From the NCBI RefSeq assembly GCF_036687315.1, contig NZ_CP144683.1:372001-436000 (forward strand): a stretch of DNA of 64,000 nt, written 5' to 3'. This DNA comes from Sphingopyxis sp. TUF1. GTDB lineage: Bacteria > Pseudomonadota > Alphaproteobacteria > Sphingomonadales > Sphingomonadaceae. This document shows, piece by piece, positions 1 to 8,669 of the stretch. Below the pieces are notes generated by a model. It made no database searches. It was given only the letters and a program-made list of their open reading frames with translations, and was not told where the DNA came from. The first letter of the stretch is position 1, and each line of letters opens with the position of its first letter. The translations under genes and the position numbers were made by a program.

Positions 1-370
1 CGCCGCGGCCGTAAAGCACCACATCGACCGTGCCATCGGCCACCGGCTCGATCCGCACTCCGGTTCCTTTCGCGGTCCGTTGGAGCTCGGGCAGCACCGC
101 ATAGGCCGCCGCAGACGTATAGATTTTGGTGTTCGACGCCGGGATAAAACGCTGATCGGGAGCGATCGCCACCAGCGTCTCGCCCTCCATCGTCGTGACA
201 AGAAAACCGATGCGCGTGCCCTGCGGCGCGTCGGCGAGCGCGCCTTCGACCGCCGCCTGGACGGGAGACCGTTCGGCCGTTGCGCACGGCTGTTCCGCAA
301 GCGCCTGCGCAGGGACCGGGGCAAGGAGGAGCGCCGCCGCCAGTCTATATCGAGCCTGTACCATCGTCAT
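1..370 (-). CDS. dacB: D-Ala-D-Ala carboxypeptidase/endopeptidase (PBP4, peptidase S13), N-terminal part
   Basis: Reading left from 370, this encodes the first ~123 residues of a secreted serine peptidase and is cut by the window edge. A hydrophobic signal peptide (RLAAALLLAPVPAQALA) is followed by a short pro-region and the catalytic box ASNTKIYTSAAA, whose SxxK (SNTK) is the acylation site of the S13/PBP4 family. These enzymes trim or cleave D-Ala-containing peptidoglycan cross-links in the periplasm. The ATG overlaps the stop of the upstream serine hydrolase gene (ATGA), so the two are probably translationally coupled. The C-terminal SxN and KTG boxes lie outside the window, so activity cannot be judged. 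Confidence 0.8.
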   Translation of the reverse strand, partial: MTMVQARYRLAAALLLAPVPAQALAEQPCATAERSPVQAAVEGALADAPQGTRIGFLVTTMEGETLVAIAPDQRFIPASNTKIYTSAAAYAVLPELQRTAKGTGVRIEPVADGTVDVVLYGRG

Positions 371-1392
371 TCCTTTCGTGCGTCCCATGCCGCAATCACC
401 GCATCGCCGGTTGCCGGGCGAAGCTCAAAAATACCGCTGTCGGCGTGCCGCGTCGGATGGACGCGGTTGGTCAGCAGGGTCCAGGCGATGCCACGGTCGA
501 AATCGATCCACAGCCCCGTTCCGGTAAAGCCCGTATGACCGATCGTTTCGGCCGAGCAGGCGCCGCCGCCGGACCAGCCCGGAAACGCGCGTTCCCAGCC
601 GCAGGTGCGATGGCCTTCCTGCGCGCGGCGCGCCTCGTCGAGCATCGCCGCCGACAGGATCGAGCCGTCGAGCATCGCGCGCGCGAAACCGAGCACCCCG
701 TCGACCGTGCCGAACAAGCCCGCATGGCCGGGGGCACCGCCGAGTGCGAAGGCGTTTTCGTCATGTACCTCCCCCTTGAGTACGCGTCCGCGCCAGCTGC
801 ACATCTCGGTTGCGACGGCAGGTCCGGGGGGCGGACCGAAACACAAGCCCTCGCCGAGCGGCCAGTCGGCGAGCGATGCGCCCGTCAGCCGCTCGATGGC
901 GATGCCGAGCAGGATGAAGTTAATATCGGAATAGACGGGCGGCCCATGACGCCACTCGCGCTGGAGGACAAAGGCGCGGAGCCGCGCGGGGTCGTCGCCA
1001 TATGTGTAAATCGGCTCGACCGCAGGGAAAAAGGTTCGATGGACCAGACAGTCGCGGAAGGTCAGCCGTCGCTCGGCGGCGCCCGCCACATCATATTGGC
1101 GCAAATCGGGTATTGCGTCGGTGAGCGGGCGGTCAAGGTCGATGCGCCCCGCTTCCGCGAGCTTGAGGATCATCGTCGTCGTCGCGACGACCTTGCTGAC
1201 CGAGGCGAGATCGAACCAGTGCGCGGGCGTTAGCTGCTCGGGCTCGGGGAGGAGCGCCGCCATGCCGGCAAGCTCGACGGCGACGGCCCCGTCGCGGGTC
1301 ACGATACCCAGGGCCGCACCCGGAATGCGTCCGCTTTCAACGGCGGCGCGCGCGGGCGCGAACGCATCGCGGCAGACCGACACGATACTCAT
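367..1392 (-). CDS. Serine hydrolase, beta-lactamase/PBP-like (class C fold)
   Basis: A 341-residue protein without an obvious signal peptide. The SxxK motif S64-V-S-K67 sits in DLASVSK, a Tyr-containing second motif (YSDIN) lies near residue 153, and an HTG triad-like motif (GHTGFTGTG) is near residue 295, as in the beta-lactamase-related family of esterases, DD-peptidases and amidases. It overlaps ampG upstream and dacB downstream by ATGA junctions, so it belongs to a peptidoglycan-recycling operon. A role on muropeptides is therefore more likely than antibiotic resistance, but the substrate cannot be read from the sequence. No frameshift is seen. Confidence 0.75.
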   Translation of the reverse strand: MSIVSVCRDAFAPARAAVESGRIPGAALGIVTRDGAVAVELAGMAALLPEPEQLTPAHWFDLASVSKVVATTTMILKLAEAGRIDLDRPLTDAIPDLRQYDVAGAAERRLTFRDCLVHRTFFPAVEPIYTYGDDPARLRAFVLQREWRHGPPVYSDINFILLGIAIERLTGASLADWPLGEGLCFGPPPGPAVATEMCSWRGRVLKGEVHDENAFALGGAPGHAGLFGTVDGVLGFARAMLDGSILSAAMLDEARRAQEGHRTCGWERAFPGWSGGGACSAETIGHTGFTGTGLWIDFDRGIAWTLLTNRVHPTRHADSGIFELRPATGDAVIAAWDARKE

Positions 1393-2888
1393 TCTGCAAT
1401 GCGTCCCTTGGCGCGTGCGACGAGCGGCAACAGGAAGATCGCCGCAAAGCTAAGCGCGCCCGAGAGCAGGAAAAAGCCGTCATATCCGATCTGCGTCTGC
1501 ATCGAGCCCGATGCCCCCGCGAGCAGGCGCGGCAAGAGGAAGGCGAAGCCCGACAGAAACGCATATTGCGCTCCCGCGAAACGCGGGCTGACGAGCATGG
1601 AGAGATAAACGACGAACACCGCCCCTGCAAAGCCGTTGCCGAACTGGTCGACCGCCACCGAGGTATAGAGGATGAAGGACGAGGGTTCAGTGTGCGCGAG
1701 CCAGACATAGATCCAGTTGCCGAGCGCCGCGGCGATGGCGCCGAGCGCCAAAGTCCAAGGCAGCGGCAGCCGCATCGTCAGCCACCCGCCGAGCGCGACC
1801 CCGACCATGCTCGACGACAGGGCGACGACGCCGTCGGCAACGCCGATCTGTTCGAGGCTGTATCCCATGTCGTTCCACAGCGGATGCGACAGCGTTAGCG
1901 CCAAAACGTCCCCCATGCGATAGAGCGACACGAAGGCCAGAACCGCGAGCACCGCGTAGCCATAGCGCCAGAAAATCTCGACATAAGGCGCGACAAAGGC
2001 GTGCATTCTCTCGGGTGCATCGGGCGGCAACCGCCGGATGCGTGGCAGCGCGGCGGCGAGGAGGACAAAGGGCAACAGCGCGACAGCGAGTACGAAAGAC
2101 GTGACGTTGGTCTTCGCCGAAACCCCCGCGCCCTGCACCGCCGACAACAGCACCCAGCTGACCGCCGTCGTCGCGATTGCGGTCACGATCAGGATGGCAA
2201 GGCTGGCCATGATCCCCACCAACAGCGCGCTCCAGCGCCCCTTCGCCCCCTCGGTTTCGGGACGCATCGCCGCGAGAACGGGGAAAGGCGCAAAGGCCGC
2301 AACCGCAATCACCAGATAGGCCCAGGTCCAGTCGGCCCACGCCGCGACGAGCACGGCGCCGCTCCCCGCCGCGACCATCGCGCTGCGATAACCCCAAAGG
2401 TTCGCCGCGACGATCGGCCCTTGTTCGGCTTGTGTCGGCGCGAGTTCGATGCGCCAGCCGTCGGCGGCGACTTCGAGCGTCGTGGTCCAGAAAGCAAGAA
2501 GGATCGCAAAGAGCGCTGTAAGCGGCAAGCTTTCGTCGTTCGACGTCGCCGCCATCGCGACCATCGACAGGAAAATGCCAAGCTGCGACAGCATGATCCA
2601 GCTCCGCCGCCGCCCCCAAAATCGCCCGAACCCCGGGATGCTGAAGCGTTCGACAAGCGGCGCCCAGGCAAATTTGAAGGTCGGAAGCAGCGCGATCCAG
2701 GCGAAGAAGCCGATGATGACGATATCGACGCCGTGCCGCGAAAGGCGCAGCGTCAACACCGCGTTGAACATGTAAAAGGGTAGCCCGGCTGCAAAGCCGA
2801 GCAGCAGATAGAGACCGAGCAGCCGCCACCGCTTCACCTGCGGCGGGTCGGCCAACGCAGCGGTCCCCCCGGCTGCCAACACACTCAT
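1389..2888 (-). CDS. ampG: MFS permease, AmpG-like muropeptide transporter
   Basis: A 499-residue polytopic protein with about 12-14 hydrophobic segments. It starts with a short cytoplasmic tail, then LLGLYLLLGFAAGLPFYMF, the usual first helix of AmpG-type carriers. The motif RFWGRRRSWI after helix 2-3 matches the charged loop of AmpG/BtlA permeases. AmpG imports anhydro-muropeptides from the periplasm for recycling. The start codon overlaps the stop of a 43-codon ORF and the stop overlaps the serine hydrolase start (ATGA at both ends). Its position between dgcNA and dacB suggests import of wall fragments whose D-glutamate is then salvaged. The family call is firm; the exact substrate is inferred. 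Confidence 0.8.
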   Translation of the reverse strand: MSVLAAGGTAALADPPQVKRWRLLGLYLLLGFAAGLPFYMFNAVLTLRLSRHGVDIVIIGFFAWIALLPTFKFAWAPLVERFSIPGFGRFWGRRRSWIMLSQLGIFLSMVAMAATSNDESLPLTALFAILLAFWTTTLEVAADGWRIELAPTQAEQGPIVAANLWGYRSAMVAAGSGAVLVAAWADWTWAYLVIAVAAFAPFPVLAAMRPETEGAKGRWSALLVGIMASLAILIVTAIATTAVSWVLLSAVQGAGVSAKTNVTSFVLAVALLPFVLLAAALPRIRRLPPDAPERMHAFVAPYVEIFWRYGYAVLAVLAFVSLYRMGDVLALTLSHPLWNDMGYSLEQIGVADGVVALSSSMVGVALGGWLTMRLPLPWTLALGAIAAALGNWIYVWLAHTEPSSFILYTSVAVDQFGNGFAGAVFVVYLSMLVSPRFAGAQYAFLSGFAFLLPRLLAGASGSMQTQIGYDGFFLLSGALSFAAIFLLPLVARAKGRIAE

Positions 2889-3016
2889 GCCCGCGTCTCC
2901 CTCGTCGCGACGAAAAGGATCGGGTCGATACGCATCCCGATGAGACGCCCGAACAGTCCGCCCACCATCCTTTGCCGTAATGGAACCGCGAACCAGCGGC
3001 GAAGGAGTGCGGTCAT
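2885..3016 (-). pseudogene. 43-codon ORF, possible remnant of a dicarboxylate/amino-acid symporter
   Basis: A short ORF with ATG at 3016 whose TGA overlaps the ATG of ampG. Its first ~28 residues (start MTALLRRWFAVPLRQRM) resemble the amino terminus of the SDF/GltP family, where a W-F-A-x-P-L-W-x-R segment precedes the first helix. The rest (DPILFVATRETRA) does not. It could be the scar of a deleted glutamate/dicarboxylate symporter or a short leader peptide coupling ampG translation. It begins 22 bp after dgcA, keeping the operon continuous. Family resemblance is by eye only. Confidence 0.35.
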
Positions 3017-3038
3017 CGGCGGTCAGGCTCCGTTCATC

Positions 3039-4016
3039 CTAAAAATCGCCCCAGAATCCGGGTTGAGGAGGGGTGAGGAGCCCGTTGCTGCCCTGCACGC
3101 CCCCCTCGCGATCCTTGGCGAGCCACAAGGGCCCGTCAAGATCGACGAAGTCGGACCCTTCGGCAATTGTCCACGCTGGCGCGATAGACAGCGACGAACT
3201 TATCATGCATCCCGTCATTACTCCCAGCCCGCGCGCCCGCGCCGCTTCGGCGAGCGCCAGCGCCGCGGTGCGGCCCCCGGTCTTGTCGAGCTTGATATTG
3301 ACCACCGAATAGCCGTCAGGAAGCGTCTCAATATCCTCGGCGACATGGATCGACTCATCGGCAGCAATCGGGATCGCTGAGCGATAGCCCGCCAGATCAC
3401 CGTCGGCGTCGGCAGGCAGCGGCTGTTCGAGCAAATCGACGCGCAGATCGGTCATCAGGCCCTGTAGCGCATCCACTTCGGCGATGGTCCAGCTTTCGTT
3501 GGGATCGACGATCAGGCGCGGATTGGGCGCGGCGTTGCGCACGGCACGCAGCGCATCCGCCGGATTTTCGCGGTCGACCTTAACCTTGACCAGCGGCGCA
3601 TCGGCCAGCAGGGTCGCAGCTTCCGCCATGCGCTCGGGCGTGTCGAGGCTGACCGTCATGGCTGTTGCCACGGGGCGCGCCTGCACAGCCGTGCGGCCCT
3701 TCCGAAGTTCAAGATCCCACAGGGCGCAATCGACGGCATTGCGTGCCGCTCCCGCCGGCAGCAGGGACAACAACTCTTGTCGCGTTGCCCCGCGCTGGAT
3801 TTCATCGCGTACCGCTTCGATCGCAGCGGTGGTGCTCGAAAGGCTCTCGCCATAGCGGGCGTATGGCACACATTCGCCGCGACCGGCGACACCATCGCGA
3901 ACCATGACGACGCGCAGCACCTCCGCGATCGTCTTCACCCCGCGCGAGATACGAAATGGGGCATTGAGCGGAAAAAGGTCGGTCACGACGACCAGCTCGG
4001 CAAGCGTTGCAGCCAT
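3039..4016 (-). CDS. dgcA: N-acetyl-D-glutamate racemase DgcA-like (enolase superfamily)
   Basis: A 325-residue enolase-superfamily protein of the dipeptide epimerase/muconate cycloisomerase group. The catalytic set is visible: K144-x-K146 (LVKVKVD), metal ligands D171 (IVDPNES), E197 (LLEQP) and D220 (AADES), and the second-face lysine K242 (VNIKLDKTGG). The start at 4016 overlaps the dgcN stop (TAATG), so the longer reading frame upstream is not used. Beside a DUF1611/DgcN partner, the best call is the racemase that turns N-acetyl-D-Glu into N-acetyl-L-Glu in D-glutamate catabolism. The alternative is an L-Ala-D/L-Glu dipeptide epimerase of muropeptide recycling; neighbours ampG and dacB keep that possible. 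Confidence 0.8.
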   Translation of the reverse strand: MAATLAELVVVTDLFPLNAPFRISRGVKTIAEVLRVVMVRDGVAGRGECVPYARYGESLSSTTAAIEAVRDEIQRGATRQELLSLLPAGAARNAVDCALWDLELRKGRTAVQARPVATAMTVSLDTPERMAEAATLLADAPLVKVKVDRENPADALRAVRNAAPNPRLIVDPNESWTIAEVDALQGLMTDLRVDLLEQPLPADADGDLAGYRSAIPIAADESIHVAEDIETLPDGYSVVNIKLDKTGGRTAALALAEAARARGLGVMTGCMISSSLSIAPAWTIAEGSDFVDLDGPLWLAKDREGGVQGSNGLLTPPQPGFWGDF

Positions 4017-5050
4017 TACGCGGGTTGCACAATCGTCGAAGAGGCCCCGGCCGTGGCGAGCAGGCGATCGAGGATCGGCTCCACACCCATGCGATAGGGA
4101 TCGGTGCAGGGAAGACCGAGGGCTTCTTCGGTACGGGTGCAAAGCTCGAGCGCTTCCGCTTCGGGGAGCGCCGACGTGTTGAGGGCAATCCCGACCGCCT
4201 GCACAGCAGGATTGGTCAGCCGCGCGGCTTGCAGATTGGCTTTGAGGCATTCGTCGAGCGCGGGCAGCTGATAATGCGGAAGGCCGCGCATGTGCGGGCG
4301 GGTGGGATCGTGGCAGAGCACAAGCGCATCGGGCTGTGCGCCGTGCAGCAGCCCCATCGATACGCCAGCGAACGAGGGGTGAAACAGCGAGCCTTGTCCT
4401 TCGATCAGATCCCAGCCGCCGTCGGTGCGCGGCGGCGAGATTTGTTCGATTGCGCCCGAGATGAAATCGGCGACCACCGCGTCGAGCGGCACGCCCGACC
4501 CGGCGATGAGAATGCCGGTTTGGCCGGTCGCGCGGAAATCGGCCGCGACTCCACGCTTTTCCAGCGCGCGCGCGAGGCACAACGTCGTGTACATCTTTCC
4601 GACCGAACAGTCGGTTCCGACGGTAAGCAGCCGCTTTCCTTCGCGCGGCAGACCGGTGCCGATCGGAATGTCCGGGCGCGGCTTGCGCACGTCGTGGAGC
4701 TGGCGGCCCAGCCGCGCCGCCGCTTCGACCAGCCGCGGCTCGTCGTTGAGCCGGTGGTGAAGCCCCGAGGCGATGTCGAAGCCCGCCTCAAGCGCCGCGA
4801 GGGCGTCCTCGATCAGGTCTGCGCCCAGCTTGCCTCCCGCGTTCGCAATTCCGAGCACCAGCGTTTTCGCGCCCGCTGCACGCGCCGTCGCGAAATCCAT
4901 TCGCGGCAGGTTCAGCGTCAAACCGCAATCGTCGTGGCGAAACTCGCCGACGCAAATCTCGGGACGGAATACCGCCAGTCCGCGGGCGGTCTTGATCCCG
5001 ACATCATCGTTCGAATGGCCGAGGTAGAGAAGATAGGGGGTGGCGATCAT
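4016..5050 (-). CDS. dgcN: DgcN-like D-glutamate N-acetyltransferase (DUF1611)
   Basis: A 344-residue DUF1611 protein. The N-terminal half is a Rossmann-like domain. A P-loop GTDCSVGK at residues 145-152 is followed by YTTLCLARAL, then IEGQGSLFHPSFAGVSMGLLHG and an HDPTRPHMRG loop typical of the family. Characterised members (DgcN) acetylate D-glutamate, after which DgcA racemises the product. ATG at 5050 is preferred over a TTG 9 bp upstream. The gene overlaps dgcA by TAATG and follows a LysR gene on the same strand by 93 bp. Function is from family knowledge and pairing with dgcA. Confidence 0.8.
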   Translation of the reverse strand: MIATPYLLYLGHSNDDVGIKTARGLAVFRPEICVGEFRHDDCGLTLNLPRMDFATARAAGAKTLVLGIANAGGKLGADLIEDALAALEAGFDIASGLHHRLNDEPRLVEAAARLGRQLHDVRKPRPDIPIGTGLPREGKRLLTVGTDCSVGKMYTTLCLARALEKRGVAADFRATGQTGILIAGSGVPLDAVVADFISGAIEQISPPRTDGGWDLIEGQGSLFHPSFAGVSMGLLHGAQPDALVLCHDPTRPHMRGLPHYQLPALDECLKANLQAARLTNPAVQAVGIALNTSALPEAEALELCTRTEEALGLPCTDPYRMGVEPILDRLLATAGASSTIVQPA

Positions 5051-5143
5051 ATTGTTCAAACCTGCGTGGCGTGGAATGCGAATGTTTATCGCTGCCGCTC
5101 GCCCGCCCCAAATATCTTGCGCCGCGCTTCCTATAGCCTCGTT

Positions 5144-6028
5144 CTATAGTTCCTCGATCACCTGCGAGATCGTCTCGAGAAATTCGGCAGCGGTCTTCGA
5201 GGGTGGCCAGTCCTGCAGATAGACGGCGTTGATGTCGAATGCGATGGCAGGCTGTAGCGGACGGGACGCGAGTCCCGGAGGGAGCGCCGCATGCGCGGTG
5301 AAATTGTCGACGATCGCCATGCCGACCCCGGCATGGACGAGCGCCGCTGCGACATAATAGGTCCGCGCGGACACGACTTCGTCGAGCGTAACATCGAGCC
5401 GGTCGAGTTCGGTCGACAGCATCCTGCCGATCGGCCCGCTTTGCACCGGGCTGATGAACTTGTGCCCGCGCAGTTCGTCGAGCCGGATGCGCGGCGGTGG
5501 GTCGGGCAGATCCTGTTCGCGAAAGATCACGACCAGCTCGCCCTCGCCGATTACCTGGTGCGCAACGGGCGCGGCGAGCGGCACTTCATAACTGATCGCT
5601 ATATCGGTTTCGCGCTCGTACAGTTTGCGCACCATTTCATCATGATGGACGGTTTGCAGATCGAACATCACATCGGAATGACTCGTCATGAAGCGCGCGA
5701 CCGCTTCCGGTATCGCACCGAGGCCCAGCGACGGCAGCGCCGATATGCGCAGCAGGCCGCCGCGGCCGTGGCGCAGATTCTGGCACGCCTGCCGCAGCGA
5801 GCGGACGCGATCCTGAATGTCGGAAACCTCGGCGAACAGGATGCGCGCGTCCTGCGTCGGGATGAGCCGTCCTTTCGAGCGTTCGAACAACGGGAGGCCG
5901 ATCGAACGTTCGGCGTGGCGGAGCACCTTCGTGACCGAAGGCTGCGATACGTTGAGCGCGCGCGCCGCGGCGCTGACCGTGCCATGCAGGAACACCGCGT
6001 GAAAAACCTCAATCTGGCGCAGATTCAT
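5144..6028 (-). CDS. LysR-type transcriptional regulator (possible DgcR)
   Basis: A 294-residue LysR regulator. The winged HTH is at residues 1-60 (LRQIEVFHAVFLHGTVSAAA, then LNVSQPSVTKVL), followed by a linker helix and a periplasmic-binding-like effector domain. It lies on the same strand upstream of dgcNA and divergent from the N-acyl-D-amino-acid deacylase, with a 201-bp shared upstream region (6029-6229) that holds no other gene. A D-glutamate- or N-acyl-D-amino-acid-responsive activator is inferred from position, as known for DgcR. The ligand cannot be seen in the sequence. Confidence 0.8.
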   Translation of the reverse strand: MNLRQIEVFHAVFLHGTVSAAARALNVSQPSVTKVLRHAERSIGLPLFERSKGRLIPTQDARILFAEVSDIQDRVRSLRQACQNLRHGRGGLLRISALPSLGLGAIPEAVARFMTSHSDVMFDLQTVHHDEMVRKLYERETDIAISYEVPLAAPVAHQVIGEGELVVIFREQDLPDPPPRIRLDELRGHKFISPVQSGPIGRMLSTELDRLDVTLDEVVSARTYYVAAALVHAGVGMAIVDNFTAHAALPPGLASRPLQPAIAFDINAVYLQDWPPSKTAAEFLETISQVIEEL

Positions 6029-6229
6029 GATCTTGTCCCTCGACGGACAGCACGGGATGTCCGCTCGCTGACGCGGGGACTTTGCGGCGACTTTGACCCA
6101 CTATGCCAGCGGGTTATAGGTGACGCAACAACCCTCTCTGGACGGAGCGCGGCTCTTTGCCGACAACTTCGCCCCTAACGGACCGCCGCGTGCCTCTGCG
6201 GTGCAGGTCCGCAGCTAAGGATGCCGCCG

Positions 6230-7876
6230 ATGTCCCTGCTTTCCGCCTCCACTGGCTTTCGTCGCGCCACCGCGTTCACCGTTATCGCGCTCATGCTCTC
6301 CGCCTGCGCAACCACCGCCCCGGCCGAGGCTGAGGTGGACGTGCTGATCCGCGGCGGGACGATCTATGATGGCGGTGATGGAAAGCCTTTCGTCGGCGAT
6401 GTCGCCATCCGCGGCGACACCATTGTTCAGGTCGGCGATTTGCGCCGCCTTTCCGCAGCGCGCGTGGTCGATGCGCAAGGAATGATCGTCGCGCCCGGAT
6501 TTATTGACCCGCACACGCACGCCGACGGATTCCTTCGATCGTCCGACCCGGCGCAGCGCGTCAATCCGGCATGGCTCAATCAGGCGGTGACAACGGTCGT
6601 CATCGGCGTCGACGGGTCGGGCACCCCCGATGTCGCGAGCGACGCGCGCCGGATCGAAACCTCGGGCGTCGGCACGAATTTCGTCTCGCTCATCGGCTTT
6701 GGCGCGGTGCGCCAGCGCGTGCTCGGACAAGCCGCGCGCGCGCCTGAACCTGCCGAACTCGCCGCCATGCAAAAGCTTGTCGCGCGCGGCATGTGCGAAG
6801 GCGCCGCTGGCTTTTCGACAGGCCTTTTCTACGCGCCCCAAAGCTTCGCGACAACCGACGAGGTTGTTGCGGTCGCGCGCGAAGCCGCTGTGCGCGGGGG
6901 GCTTTACGACACGCACCAGCGCGATGAATCGAGCTATACGATCGGCCTTCTCGGATCGGTGCGCGAAGCGATCGCCATCGGCCGCGCGGCCGGTATGCCC
7001 GTCCATTTTGCGCATCTGAAGGCGCTGGGGGTTGACGTTCATGGACAGGCGGGTGCCGTGATCGCCGAAATCGACGCCGCGCGCCGTGCCGGAATGCAGG
7101 TCACCGCCGATCAATATCCGTGGCTCGCCTCGGGGTCGGGCCTCGACGCGGCGCTGCTGCCGCGCTGGGCGCTTGACGGCGGTGCGCCCGCACTCCTCGC
7201 CCGCCTCGACGATGCTGCCACCCGCGCACAGATTCGCGACGAAATGGCAGAAAATCTGCGGCGGCGCGGCGGCGCGGCGTCGCTGCTACTCATTGCGCAG
7301 GGCTTTCCGTGGACCGGACAGACGCTCGCGGCGGTGGCCGAAGGATGGGGGGTCGATCCCCGCGATGCTGCGCTGCGCATCATCCGCCACGGCCTCGACG
7401 CCACCAATGGAAAGCAAAGGGGGCGCGGAGCCGCGGTCGCATCGTTCAATATGGCGCAAGCCGACGTCGATCTTCTGATGCAGCAGCCGTGGATGGTCAC
7501 CTCGTCGGACGGATCGGACGGCCACCCGCGCATGTACGCAAGCTTTCCCGAAAAATATCAGCGCTATGTGCGCGAACGCAAGGTTGTGAGTCTCGCCACC
7601 TTCATTCGCCAGTCCACCGGCCGCACGGCCGACATCTACCGCCTCGACCGGCGCGGCTATCTGCGGCCCGGCTATTTCGCCGACGTCGCGGTGCTCGATC
7701 CCGACGGCTTCGCGCCGCGCGCCGACTATATAAACCCGCGCGAACTCAGCGTCGGGGTGCGCAAATTATATGTCAACGGCGCCCTTGCGGTCGACGACAG
7801 CCGGGCCACCGGCGCCACTGCCGGCCGCGCGCTGCTGCGTCCCACCCCCGCCGCGGGCTGCCCGGCAGGAGACTGA
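6230..7876 (+). CDS. N-acyl-D-amino-acid deacylase, lipoprotein (amidohydrolase superfamily)
   Basis: About 548 residues. A lipoprotein signal ends in ALMLSAC, so the enzyme is probably anchored on the periplasmic side. The D-aminoacylase signature follows: DVLIRGGTIYDG, the metal motif APGFIDPHTHAD, a cysteine in ARGMCEGAAGFSTGL, later DTHQRDE, PVHFAHLKA and SSDGSDGHPR, and the final amidohydrolase strand DVAVLDPDGF. Such enzymes release D-amino acids from N-acyl derivatives. ATG 6230 is 9 nt after AAGG; an in-frame ATG lies at 6221. It is divergent from the lysR-dgcNA set, fitting D-amino-acid salvage. Confidence 0.85.
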   Translation: MSLLSASTGFRRATAFTVIALMLSACATTAPAEAEVDVLIRGGTIYDGGDGKPFVGDVAIRGDTIVQVGDLRRLSAARVVDAQGMIVAPGFIDPHTHADGFLRSSDPAQRVNPAWLNQAVTTVVIGVDGSGTPDVASDARRIETSGVGTNFVSLIGFGAVRQRVLGQAARAPEPAELAAMQKLVARGMCEGAAGFSTGLFYAPQSFATTDEVVAVAREAAVRGGLYDTHQRDESSYTIGLLGSVREAIAIGRAAGMPVHFAHLKALGVDVHGQAGAVIAEIDAARRAGMQVTADQYPWLASGSGLDAALLPRWALDGGAPALLARLDDAATRAQIRDEMAENLRRRGGAASLLLIAQGFPWTGQTLAAVAEGWGVDPRDAALRIIRHGLDATNGKQRGRGAAVASFNMAQADVDLLMQQPWMVTSSDGSDGHPRMYASFPEKYQRYVRERKVVSLATFIRQSTGRTADIYRLDRRGYLRPGYFADVAVLDPDGFAPRADYINPRELSVGVRKLYVNGALAVDDSRATGATAGRALLRPTPAAGCPAGD

Positions 7877-7999
7877 TCGCTTCAGCGCAGCCCGCGGCCT
7901 GCTTGACCTGCGGAGCAGGGGCTTGGGCATCGCCCGCTCCTTGCGCCGCGGAATCGCGGCAGTACAATCCCGCGTCCCCCTTCACACGAAAGATCATCC

Positions 8000-8581
8000 A
8001 TGACCGAGATTATCGCGCCGCGAAGCGGCACGGCCTTCCCCCTGCTCCGCGGCGAAACGCTGCGCGTGATCGATCCCGAGGGTGGACAGGTCAGCGACAT
8101 GCTTGCCTTTATGCGCGGCGACGTTCGCGAGGTCGTCTCGAACGGGCGGACGTTCGATTATGAAGAGACCATCCGCCTTACCGCCGGCAACCGATTGTGG
8201 TCGAATCGATCCAATCCGATGCTGAAAATTGTCGAGGACTGCGTGGGCACACACGATTTCCTGCTGACTCCGTGCAGCGAAGCGACCTTTCGTCATTTCT
8301 ACAAGGACAAGCCCGTGCATCGTGGTTGTTTCGGCAATCTGGCCGAAGCGCTGGCGCCCTATGGTATTGCGTCAGACGATATTCCTGTGGCGTTCAATAT
8401 TTTCATGAACGTCCCGGTGGATGAAGTTGGCAAGGTCAAGGTCCTGCCGCCGCCGACCGCACCGGGGGATTTCATCCGATTCCGTGCGCTTGACGATCTC
8501 ATTATAGGGCTCACCGCCTGTTCGGCCTATGATAGTTGCGGCGGGACATTCAAACCGATCCACTATGCAATCGAACGCTAG
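8000..8581 (+). CDS. DUF1989 / urea carboxylase-associated family protein
   Basis: A 193-residue soluble protein of the DUF1989 family often found beside urea carboxylase/allophanate systems. Recognisable parts are GETLRVIDPEGGQVSDM, TIRLTAGNRLWSN, HDFLLTPCS and the C-terminal DDLIIGLTACSAYDS. The C/H-rich central part probably binds a metal. No urea carboxylase genes are nearby; it follows the D-aminoacylase by 123 bp on the same strand. The biochemical role is unknown; an amino-nitrogen link is only contextual. Confidence 0.7.
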   Translation: MTEIIAPRSGTAFPLLRGETLRVIDPEGGQVSDMLAFMRGDVREVVSNGRTFDYEETIRLTAGNRLWSNRSNPMLKIVEDCVGTHDFLLTPCSEATFRHFYKDKPVHRGCFGNLAEALAPYGIASDDIPVAFNIFMNVPVDEVGKVKVLPPPTAPGDFIRFRALDDLIIGLTACSAYDSCGGTFKPIHYAIER

Positions 8582-8669
8582 CCGCAGTTCGCGCAGCCGA
8601 CGGCCGTAGCTTTCGCATCCTTTCGCCGGCGCAAACGTTGGACAGGCTCTCCAACCGAGAGGACCGCAC

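Noticed and set aside
4017..4580. N-terminal extension of dgcA by ~188 codons
   Set aside because: It overlaps dgcN in another frame and lacks enolase-family sequence; the TAATG junction gives a normal start.
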